A stretch of 64,000 nucleotides of DNA. It comes from Diplonema japonicum. Taxonomy: Eukaryota > Euglenozoa > Diplonemea > Diplonemida > Diplonemidae. Location: contig OZ025704.1 of NCBI GenBank assembly GCA_964019335.1, positions 372,001-436,000 of the forward strand, given 5' to 3'. The notes under the pieces are model-generated. The model was not told the DNA's origin, searched no databases, and saw only the letters and a program-made list of their open reading frames with translations. Positions 30,158 through 39,724 of the stretch are shown one piece after another (the first letter of the stretch is position 1; each line of letters begins with the position of its first letter). Made by a program: the position numbers and the translations under genes.

Positions 30158-33100
30158 ATGAGCTCCGCAAAACGGTCGGAACGAAGACCGTCCTTCCTCA
30201 CCTCGTCCAGCTTGCTAGGGTCGCCGAATCCCAACAGCATTATTAGTATTGCTAGTGCCCCGCAATCTAGCACCAAAGGTGGCAGGACGTCGGGCCTTAG
30301 CATGAGCATGAATGCAAGCATGGGGCCGCCTTCAACAACTCTTAGGTCACGCGCAACGTCGTTCACGAACGTGCAGCACACTCCCCACACCCCCAGGATG
30401 CAGCTCGAGAGGTCGTTCGATAGTATCCAAGACAAGCCCTATACACCGCTTAGCAGCAGAAGGGTGGTGACAGGATCCCCTTCCTCTTCCTCTGTCGGCA
30501 GGGTACACGAAGACGACGACAGGAAGCTGTCCCACAAAAGGGAGCTAGAGCTTGAGATGGACAGGGTGCGGGTCCTGCAGGCAGAGCTGTGCTTGGAGAG
30601 AGAGAAGAGAAGAGAGTTCGAAGACAGGGCACTGCGTGCAGAGCAGTCATTCCAGCGATCGAGGTCGCTCGAGACACGCACGGCAGACCTGGAGAAGATG
30701 CTAGAGGAGAAAGCTGTAGAGGTGTCAAACCTGAACAAGAGACGAGCGCAACTGGAAGAGAACATACTGCAACTGCAAACCTCTGGGTCGGGCAAGGTGC
30801 TGGAAGGGCGGCTGGCGGGTGCACAATCATTGCTAGCGGAGAAAAACTCAGCACTCGAAGACGAAAGGGCAGCTCACATGAGGGCAACAATGCAGATCGA
30901 AGAAATCACCAGTGAACTGTCGGCAAAGTCTGTCCTCCTTAGTCAGCTTGAAAGGCAGATTGGGCAGAAGGGTGCGATTCTCGAGACAAGCCAGTCAACT
31001 ATCAGCAGGATGCAGAGCAGCGTAGACACGATGGGGCAGGAGCTGGCATCGCAGATCGAAAAGTGCAACCAGATGGAACAGGGGCAGCTGATGACCGAAG
31101 CCCAGAAGACACGTGTCGAAAGCGAGCTGCGCGAGGAGCTTCGCGTCAGGAACAGGCACGCCCACACCTTGGAGAGCAAGATCAAGGAGTTGACAGAGGA
31201 AAACGAACGTCAAGTGGCGCGCACCGAAATCCTGCAGCAGAAGATATCCCAACAAGAAGAGATCATGACAGCGAACTCTGGAAGGCGCGAGCACCTCAAC
31301 AAAGAGCGTGAGAGTCTTGAAGCCGATAATTCGCAGAAGAGTGTCCTCCTCGAAGGCGTCAGGATGGAGCTAGAACGTGAGATACAACGCTCGAAGAAGA
31401 TCGCAGATGACCTGAGGGCCAGCGACGCTCAGGTGGACGAGCTTGAGAGCAAGCTACGCGAGGCGCAGACCTCTCTTGCTAGGAAGTCGGCACTTGAATC
31501 GAAGCTCGAAGTGCTGGAAGGCGCTCTAGCGAGGAACGAGCAAGACTTTGACGCAGAGTTGCTGAGGCACAAGCAGACAAAGCAGCGCGTGCAGGAACTG
31601 GAGGAAAAGAGCTCGCAAATACCATGGCTCCAGAAGAATGTGAAGGAGCTTGAGGCAGACAACGCAGTTAAGCAGGACGCTATAAACCAGCTGAAGAAGT
31701 CGGACACAAAAAAGCTTACACAGCAAGATGACGCTAAAGTAGCCCTGTCCCTGCAGGAGGCAAGGGTCCGGGAGTACGAAGAGGAAGTAAAGCACCTGGT
31801 TGCAGAACGAGACGAGTTACAGTGCAGGATTTCGGATCTGGAGGTGGAAGCCATGAGGAAGTCGGGGATTGAAGGGAAGGCAAAGGGCCTGCAGAGCGTA
31901 GTAGAGCAGCGTGCCTCCGAAGTGGATGACTTGACCAACAGAAACAACGCCCTCATGAACAGGCTGAGGGATGCCGAAATGGAGATGGAGAGCTATGCAA
32001 GGCTGCGGGCAGACATATCGCAAGCCCAGGCAGGGAAGCAGGAATTGGAACTAGAGATCGAGCGGTTGCAGAACGCAGTTCACGTCTCGGAGCGCGATGC
32101 GGAGAGGCAGAAGCAGGCACTGCGTGACAGCGAAGAGATCGTCCACGACTACAGTGAGCGGATAAGGCACCATGAGCACACGATCTTAGACCTGAAGCAA
32201 GAAGTTGCACACAAGGCAGTGTTGCACGACCAGTTCGAAGACTCACGTGTTGCGCTTCACAGGTCCACATCTGATCTACAAGCGACTAGCTCGCAGCTTG
32301 AGGTGGTCGAAGCGAAAGCAGCTTTGCTGCAGCAAGAGAAGGCGAGGCACGAGGCACGCATCGAGTCTCTGGAGGCGAAGATGGAACAAGAGGTCGAACA
32401 TATCCAAGAGCTTCAAGTTGAAATGGGTGCCAAGAGCATGGAAGTGGAGAACTTCGAGAGTGAGATGGCAAAACTAGGTAAGGAGTTGGAGTGGAAAACA
32501 CAGCAGTATGAGCTGCTGTCTGACCAGCACAAGCGTTTGAAAGAAGAGACAACCGTGAAGACAGAGGCCGTGACAAGGTTAGAAGATCGTGAGAAGCGGA
32601 GGTCCGATTTGGTGGAAAATCTGCGCAGGGAGATAAACGAGCAGCAGGTGTCCATCGACACACAGGAGACGGCACTGCGACAGGAGAAGGAGAAAAGAAC
32701 CGCAGCGGAGAGGAAGATCGTCTCACTTGAGGAGTCAGCAGCAACCGTGTCCCTGCTAGAGGGCAAGATTGAAGCACTAGAAGAGATGCATCTCACGCAG
32801 TCGCAAGAGTACGCCGCTTCACAGAAGCAAGTGTCCGATCTGAAGAATAAGTTGAAAACAACAGAGGTAGACTCAGCTTCTGCTCATAAGCTGCAGGAGC
32901 ACTTCGAGTCCCTCCGTGAGCAGGCTATGTCGCAAGCAAGCGTAATCGAGGCACTCGAGGTGAGCGATATCAAGAAGACGAACATCATTAGTGACCTGCA
33001 CAAAGACGCCGAGAAGCTGCAAGAGGCCGAAGCTACTCTGCAGAAGGTACTGGAGGAGGAAAAGGCCAACTCGGCGGTCCGTGAGGAAAAGCTGGCGATG

Positions 33101-34531
33101 CTCGAAGTGGAGCACGGCAAGAGGTCGCAGCTAGAGGGCAGGATTGCCGGCCTCGAGACAGTACTCGGGAACAAGGAAGCAGACCTTACAAACGCTGTGG
33201 AGCAGAACAATGCCTTGCTGACCAAGATAAAACTGATTGAAAAAAGCAGCAACGACAAGAGCATCTTGGAGGACAAGATCAACCTACTGGAGCACGAGGT
33301 CCTCACGCAGAAAGACGTCATCAGCAGGCTTGAGAGTCAGGACGCACGCAGAAGGGAAGTAGAGCAGAGCCTGCGTGTAGAAGTTGAGGCAGAGGAAGGA
33401 AAGCTTCGCTTGCTTGAGAACGAGCTACACAATCAGACACAGTCGAGATTCGACCTGGAGCACAGGCTGAAGATGGTGGAGGAAGAAGCAGAGGAATTGC
33501 TGAAAGAAAGCAACAGCGAGAAGAACGAGCTCAAGGAGCAGATATGCACACTGCAACTGGGGAAGAGGACGCTTGAAGAAGCCGTCCAACAAGACACAGC
33601 CTCGAATAGACGGGCACAGGAAAAGCTGCTGACTCTAGCACAGGAGAACAAGAGCTTGATGGAGAGCGTGGCGGCGATTGAAGAGGAGAAAGGGAAGATG
33701 GACGTCGAGTTCAGAGAAGCAGTGCGCACACTGGACATCGAGAAGGCGGAGAAGGCCGCGCTGCAGGAGATGGCAATAGAGTACAAAGACAAGGTGCTTA
33801 CGATGGAAAAGAAGGTTAAAATGAGTACCAGCAGTGCAGTCACCACGGAAAACAGGCTCACCACAGATCTGAGACTGAAAGAACAGCAAGTGGAGAACTT
33901 AGAAAGTGCCGTGAATGAGCTGCGAAGGGAGCTGACCGAAAAGACGAGAAGGCTGCAGGACAAGACGGAATGCTTGAGCAAGGAGCAGGATAGGGTGCTG
34001 GATGCTGAGAGGAAGGCCCGTGACATTCACGAGCAAGCGATTCTGCAGCAGAGGTCGATGCAGGACACCGAAACGAGGCTGGGGGAGATGCAGAAACAGC
34101 AGGCGACGGTGATGCAACTGAAGGAAGAAATTGCTGTTGCTCTCCAACACAAAGAGCACGCCCTGCAGGACGTGATGAAGCAGGTCCACGTGTACAAGAA
34201 GAGAGCTGAACAGGAGCAGACGGCTGCTGCGTCTTTGAAACGAAGCCTTGCAGAGTCGGAGGCCGACCTGCACGCCTACGAAGAGCGTGTCAGGGAGATG
34301 GAGAGGAGGCTGACGAACTTCGACAGCGAATCGGCTGCGAAGGTGGCTGGTCTTGAGGCAGAGAGGTATGCGTGTGCAAAAAAGAAAAAAGAGATTCATC
34401 ATACTCAAAGGGGCGAGAACGAGGCAACTGCTGCATTGCTGAAGCGTGAACTGCACGAACAGCTGGAAGCCTCACGCGAAAAGGAACGGAACTATAAAAA
34501 GACTATTACAGCGCTTACTCAAAAATGGTGT

Positions 34532-34584
<53 letters not shown>

Positions 34585-34833
34585 CCTGGCCACCGCCCCA
34601 CAGCACGTTAGCAGACGAGACTCTCAGTAAGTTTGAAGATTTCAGTACCTACAACGGCCAGCTACGGGAGAGCAATACCCGCCTTCGCGAGGAGCTTGAG
34701 GGATCGCGTCAAGAGCTCGAGGTCACTCGTGATCAGGTTTGTCGTCATGTTAGTTTGTTTTTTTTTACATTCTTTTCTCCAGGTACTGGACTTGCAAGCA
34801 CAGTTGTCCCGTTCAATTCATAAGTTTGGATAA
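30158..34833 (+). CDS. Giant coiled-coil protein, 1,502 residues, four exons
   Basis: Exons are 30158-34365, 34411-34527, 34604-34736 and 34783-34833. The first 100 residues are Ser/Thr/Arg-rich and look disordered (SSLLGSPNPNSIISIAS). The rest is almost continuous heptad coiled coil to the C terminus (SRSIHKFG). No head domain is visible. Such proteins act as tethers, or as centrosome, flagellar or nuclear scaffolds; the sequence does not decide. The first intron (45 bases) is a multiple of three without stop, so it could be retained. The second holds a T run of 52 bases (34533-34584) and begins GTGTGT. The third begins GTTTGT. Pyrimidine tract plus AG at 30142 precedes ATG 30158. It lies 75 bases after the golgin stop. 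Confidence 0.75.
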
Positions 34834-35290
34834 GCAAAGCGGGTAAAAAGGAAAAGAACAAGATATAACATATTCCTCTCGCCCATTATTTTTATTTTTT
34901 TTTACTTTTTAGAGTTTTTTTAATGTCAGAAAAAAAATGAAAAAAGAGAAAAAAAAGGAATTGAATAATAAAAAAGATATTTCGCCCTAATTTTCTTCCC
35001 CCTTCCCCCCCCCCCCCCCCTTTGTCCAGAGTTCTTATAAAAGAACAATTGTTTGTTTCTATAGCCCCCCCACTAAAAAGAATTGCTTTTTCTTTTCTTT
35101 TATAGTTTCACCCACCCCATTGTACAATCCTTAGAAGAAAAAAAAAGTACCGTTCCCCCCCCCTCCATTTTTTTCTAGAGCAAGATTTTTTTGTTGTTGT
35201 TTTTTTTTTTTTTTTTTTTTTTACCTTTTTTTTTCTGAAATATCCCAACCGCGCAAACTTCCAAAAAAAAGAAAAAGAAAAAAAAGAAAA
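34834..35290. other. Intergenic spacer
   Basis: T- and A-rich spacer with a C run near 35007-35020 and an A-rich leader before ATG 35291. No gene is seen. Confidence 0.6.
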
Positions 35291-37000
35291 ATGGGTTATG
35301 GGTTAAAATGGGAACCATGGGTGGTAGTTGTGGGGTGTGTGTTTATGCAGCTGGCAGGGGGGCACATCTACCTCTTTGGGACATATTCGAATGAACTGAA
35401 ATACGTGTTATTCAGAGACGCCTCAGACGCTCAAACAAGGATCCAAGCCATGGCCCTCGCGGGGAACATAGGGTGCTACCTGCCGTTGTCAGGGCTATGG
35501 CACGACACACGCTTTGGAGGCGCGACAACTACTGCAATCCTAGGCTCACTACTGACCTTCCCGGGATATTTTCTTCTGTACAAAGCGATCAACGGTACTG
35601 ATATACCGTACGCTGCACTTCTGTTCATATGCGGGTTATGGGGCAGCGGGGCATCCTTCTTCAACACCTCTGCCATTGCGACCAGCATACGAAACTTCCC
35701 CCATCATCGAGGAATGATAATCGGCTTGATGGCCTCCTTCTTCGGTCTATCAGCGAGCGTCTTGGTTCAAAGCTATGTCACATGGTTCAAACCCAAACCA
35801 TTGGAGGATATGAACGGGATGGTCCCGCCTCCCGCGGAGCAGATTGAAAACGATGTTTCCGGCGCGTCGAATTTCTTATTATTCCTGTCGATAGGGCCGC
35901 CTATCCTAGCGGTGTTAACGGTGACGTTTGTATCCCGGACAGACCCTGTCCCTGTTTCAAAAAGAGCTGCTACAAGATTTAAAGCCTGTTACACGATTAT
36001 CTTCACAACCGCAATCGTTCTCCTCACCTCCGGTATATACACGACGGCATCGGGGATCAAAAAGGGAAGCGGGCACTGGACGGAAGACGCTACCATGTGG
36101 ACGGTTGTCCTGCTACTGTCGTTGTTTCTTCTCGTCCCGTACAAGGCGTATAAAAAAGTTCCTTACAAGGATTTGGAAGAGCCTGCTGAGACGTCAAAAG
36201 AACCTGGCAACGAGGTGAAACTGTCGAAGGAAGAGGAAGGACCGATGGACGCCTTGCGGTCTGTACGGTTTTACTTGATGTTCGGAAGTCTCTTCCCTGT
36301 CATGGGCGGCGGGCTGATGGTTTTGAACAACATCGCGCAAATATTGAAGGCGAAGGATAAGTCAGATGCGAACGATGTCATGGTGCAGCTTATGAGCGTA
36401 TTTAACTGTTTTGCCAGGCTTCTCATTGGTGTTGTGGGGGATTATTTCGTTCATAAGTTTAACCGTCCTGTGCTGCTTAGTTTCATACTCGTAGTGATGG
36501 GGGTGTCGCACGCTATGCTTGCTCTACCGGTAGATTTTTTAGTCATACCGGGAGCTTGTCTTGCAGCGTTTGGATACGGCTGCGCGTGGTCGACCTTCCC
36601 ACCGCTCATTGCGGAGATCTTCGGGTTTGGATCGTTTGCTACCTTGTATTCGATGTTCGCTATGGCGGCTTGCTTGGGATCTTTGGTTTTTTCAACGCTT
36701 CTTGCGTCAAAAGTGTACGAGCATCATACAGAGTCCGGCGAGACAGATTGCTACGGCAATTCGTGCTACCAGCTGACACATGCAATCATATGCTGTGCAT
36801 GCGGTATCGGGTTTGTTTGTTCTCTTATCTTGAACAGGCTTGTGTCGCACATCTACCGCCCTCGTGTCGGAACGGAGGTCATTGAGCTGCACGATGGTGC
36901 TGTTTCCGAAGCATCTGTTAGCTCTGCTAAACGGGTCAGCGTCCCTTCCGTCATCACCCCTATTCTTGACGAGGAGAATATAATCGAGCATGTAGAATAG
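35291..37000 (+). CDS. Nodulin-like major facilitator superfamily transporter
   Basis: This 569-residue protein has about 12 membrane spans. The start WEPWVVVVGCVFMQLAGGHI followed by YLFGTYSNELK is the nodulin-like domain pattern of this MFS branch (W, G-YLFG-YS). ALFICGLWGSGASFFNTSAI and NFPHHRGMIIGLMASFFGLS are further family landmarks. A long cytosolic loop (about 285-320, acidic/Lys-rich) separates the two halves. The second half repeats the pattern (FNCFARLLIGVVGDYFV). Relatives in plants, fungi (Mch1-like) and kinetoplastids are plasma-membrane or organelle transporters with mostly unknown substrates. No substrate can be inferred here. ATG follows an A-rich leader, and no intron is needed. 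Confidence 0.85.
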   Translation: MGYGLKWEPWVVVVGCVFMQLAGGHIYLFGTYSNELKYVLFRDASDAQTRIQAMALAGNIGCYLPLSGLWHDTRFGGATTTAILGSLLTFPGYFLLYKAINGTDIPYAALLFICGLWGSGASFFNTSAIATSIRNFPHHRGMIIGLMASFFGLSASVLVQSYVTWFKPKPLEDMNGMVPPPAEQIENDVSGASNFLLFLSIGPPILAVLTVTFVSRTDPVPVSKRAATRFKACYTIIFTTAIVLLTSGIYTTASGIKKGSGHWTEDATMWTVVLLLSLFLLVPYKAYKKVPYKDLEEPAETSKEPGNEVKLSKEEEGPMDALRSVRFYLMFGSLFPVMGGGLMVLNNIAQILKAKDKSDANDVMVQLMSVFNCFARLLIGVVGDYFVHKFNRPVLLSFILVVMGVSHAMLALPVDFLVIPGACLAAFGYGCAWSTFPPLIAEIFGFGSFATLYSMFAMAACLGSLVFSTLLASKVYEHHTESGETDCYGNSCYQLTHAIICCACGIGFVCSLILNRLVSHIYRPRVGTEVIELHDGAVSEASVSSAKRVSVPSVITPILDEENIIEHVE

Positions 37001-37758
37001 AATGAAGAACAGCTTTAATTATGTTTTTCTTTTTTAGACCCCCCCCTCCCATAGGGCGGCCCTCTAGCGGGGGGCTTGTCCTGTACTTTGAGTTTTTTTT
37101 TGTTTGTTAACGTTGCAATTGGTACCATTTTTTTTTTTCTTCTTTGTTTTGGTGGGGGGAAAAAAAAAGAAAATGCGGTTCAGTGTGTTGTTTTTATTAG
37201 AAATAAAAAGAAAAAAAGAAGAAGAAACCGACAAGAAAAGAATTTAAAATTAAAAAAAAAAAAGGACGTTTCAACAATGAGTAGTACCCTTTTGCACACT
37301 GAAATTTGAAGTTTTATACCGATTTTTTTTTCCTCTGCATCACGTTAGAGGTTTGGGGCCTCTAGCAAAAAGAAAAGTAGAATTACGAAACAAAAAGAAA
37401 GATGGAGGGGAGGAAGGAGGAGGGGGGTGTTTAAAAATTAAATATCTTCTTCCTTTTTCTTTTTTAAAAAATGTCTTTCGCCTCCTCCCTTCCTTCCTTC
37501 CTTCCCCACGCCCCCTTTACACCCAAATGGCAAAGGAATGTTCAAATTTTATCTTTTTTTTTGAGATAAGTAGAGACAAGGGGGACGTTCCAAAACAGTA
37601 TTCTCCTTTATCTCATCTCTTTTTTTTTCTTTTCTTCTTTTTTTTTTTTTTTGTATTCTTCCACACCAGAGCGGCATTTTCTTCTTTTTTTATTTGAAAA
37701 AAAGAACCCCCCCCATCTACTCCTAAAAAGCGAAGGGGGGGAAAAAAACAAAGAAGAA
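37001..37758. other. Intergenic spacer with repeat R5 copy
   Basis: Homopolymer-rich. The stretch 37272-37320 resembles 21615-21655 (CACACTGAAATTT core). No credible frame precedes ATG 37759. Confidence 0.55.
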
Positions 37759-38749
37759 ATGAACGCGGTGACGGCAAACCGGCTGCTGTACCTAGGGGGA
37801 AACCTGCGAGGGGTGCTGACTGGGCTCCTGCAGAGCTGCTACAATGATGCCACTGCAGATATAACAAAAATCAAACAGAAATCAGACTTGGCTGACCGAT
37901 ACCAGACCGAGATCAACGACCTTGGCACCAAGCTGGGCATGAAAGGCAAGATGGTCACAATCAAGGACCCTGTCGTCCTCAAAGAAGTTTACTATGCAAA
38001 ACGAAGGCAGCTAGTGCAGTTAACCCAGGACGACACCGTCTACAATGGGATGAAGAAAACACTTAAGGCGGGGTTACGGTTCAAGCCAAACAGCGTCGGA
38101 ACGTTCCTACACAGAGAGGTACCCTACCTGCCACCCAACTTCGACTGGAAATCCTCGGGCAAGGCATTGCTGATACAAGAAGGCTTCGATTTGAAAAGAT
38201 TCTCCCAACTCATACCAACGTGTGTACAGTCGAAAAGAAAAAAGAAGAAAAAGAAAGAGGAAAAAAAAAAAGAAAATACAGCTGCCTTGCTTCAGACGTC
38301 CGAACCATATTTGTTGACACAAATAAAATGGACTTTCTGCCGGACGGGACACTGACTGGTCTCAACACCCTGCTAGCCACGCGAGGGCAGGTCGAGCGCA
38401 TTGCACTGTACAAGGTACACTCCGCGGTTCATACAGTCAAAGCAGCGAAGCTCAATGGAGTGAACATTTATGGCATGTCCCAGCAGACCTCGGCAGCAAG
38501 CCGATCGGTGGAGCTGAACAAGGTATGAAAGAAAGACAAAACCACCCCCGCACACAGATAACCCCAATCTCGCATAACAGTTCTGTCCCAGTCTTGTTTG
38601 TTATCGGAAAAGAAGGCGAGCCTCTGCAGCCGCGAGTTCAGAAGTATTGCAAGGTTGTGGTCAGCCCATCGGCCGCCCAACGGCTGCCATTACAGGAAAC
38701 AGCATTTCTGGGTGCGGTGCTCGGGAGGTTTGTGGACCCGAGTTTCTGA
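37759..38749 (+). CDS. Possible SPOUT/TrmH-like protein, three exons
   Basis: Proposed exons 37759-38221, 38296-38522 and 38558-38749 keep one frame and give 293 residues. The last exon contains SVPVLFVIGKEGEPL followed by VVVSPSAAQRLPLQETAFLGAVL. This loosely resembles the G-EG-GL and SLNVSVAAAI motifs of TrmH-type RNA 2'-O-methyltransferases. The key Asn/Ser-Leu-Asn residues are not conserved, so catalytic activity is doubtful and the family call is weak. The first intron (GTGTAC to TCAG, 74 bases) was chosen because its phase joins PT-Y-VRTIFVDTNKMD. The second is 35 bases (GTATGA to ACAG). A divergent mitoribosomal protein is the alternative. Confidence 0.4.
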
Positions 38750-38848
38750 GAGTTTTTCACATGTTATTAGTATCCCCCCCTCCACCCCCTCCTCCCCCCC
38801 AAGTACCTAACCGTTTTCGTCCATTAAGAAGCGACAAAGAAAGAAGAA

Positions 38849-39478
38849 ATGGCGGTGTTGGCTACAGTGAGCATGGTTGTGTTAGGGGGGATGGCGCCAC
38901 TTCCGCCCAACTGGGGCCCGCAGTTTTCTGTTCCCATCAACCAGACCATCAGGGTGGGTGGCGAGACGCACAACAGCATGTTTATGTACTACTACGATGC
39001 TGTGAACAACGTCTCGCGCACGGACCATGGGAAGGGGCAGTACGACGAGATGTGTAGGAGCATCATTGGGAAGGAGTTCAGCGATGAGGCTTGCTCCTTC
39101 TTCGTGGCTCTCGACGGGTGGAGGTACCTCTACTTCCCTGCCGACAAGGAAGCATCTTGCTGCAAGTATTGCAACAAAACCGAAGGCTGTGGGATCATCA
39201 AGAAAAACTGGCTTGACGGGGCGACCTACCAAGGCCAGCTCACCATCGAGGGCCACGTCTGCAACGGCTGGCTCAAGATGGGCGGAGAGCAGAACTTCTA
39301 CTACGCCACTGCCGACGCTGCCCAACAGCCCTGCCTTTACTATGAAGGTTACCCCACCCTCCAGAGGGGCATCAACATGTGGAACTATTCCTTCACGGAG
39401 TACATTGTTGGCAAACAGGACCCTTCCCTCTTCCAGCCCTGGCCTTCTTGTGACAAGCCATGTCATGTGAAGATGTAG
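38849..39478 (+). CDS. Small secreted Cys-rich protein, possibly ependymin-like
   Basis: This 209-residue protein starts with a hydrophobic stretch (MAVLATVSMVVLGGMA) that can act as a signal peptide. The mature part has ten or more Cys, including CCKYCNKTEGC, HVCNGW, QPCLYY and SCDKPC. It also has aromatic motifs (MYYYDAVNNV, WRYLYFPAD, NFYYATAD) and N-glycosylation sites (NQT, NVS, NKT, NYS). The order YYD, Cys-rich middle, Gx-x-C-xx-W, N-FYY and a final F-P-x-C recalls ependymin-related proteins, a fold for lipid or ligand binding. The resemblance is only of pattern. The protein is likely exported through the secretory pathway; function unknown. Start context AAAGAAGAA-ATG. Confidence 0.6.
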   Translation: MAVLATVSMVVLGGMAPLPPNWGPQFSVPINQTIRVGGETHNSMFMYYYDAVNNVSRTDHGKGQYDEMCRSIIGKEFSDEACSFFVALDGWRYLYFPADKEASCCKYCNKTEGCGIIKKNWLDGATYQGQLTIEGHVCNGWLKMGGEQNFYYATADAAQQPCLYYEGYPTLQRGINMWNYSFTEYIVGKQDPSLFQPWPSCDKPCHVKM

Positions 39479-39724
39479 AGAAATACCCATTGCGGGACGG
39501 CCTTTTTCGTCCTTTTTGAGAAAGGTCGTGTGAAGTGTTTTCTTGATCATCGGTAACGTCACTATCACCTCACCTCATTAATCGGGCTGTTGGGCTGCGT
39601 AAAGACGTCCACAGCACGATACGCACATTACTAGCGTGGGGCAACAGGTCTCCATTTTGTATTGCTATTATCTTTAGTTTTTGTGTCACAGTACATCAGC
39701 ACAAAGGAATAAAAAAAAAAAGAA

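Noticed and set aside
599-34456. Many long minus-strand open frames (for example 28671-29600, 33433-34026, 40169-41356)
   Set aside because: They lie opposite strong coding sequence, are low-complexity Ser/Leu/Phe-rich and have no domain; they are shadows of the + strand genes.
38415-38436. 22-base GTACAC...ACAG as an intron
   Set aside because: It is too short and its removal would break the frame; reading through gives a good protein.
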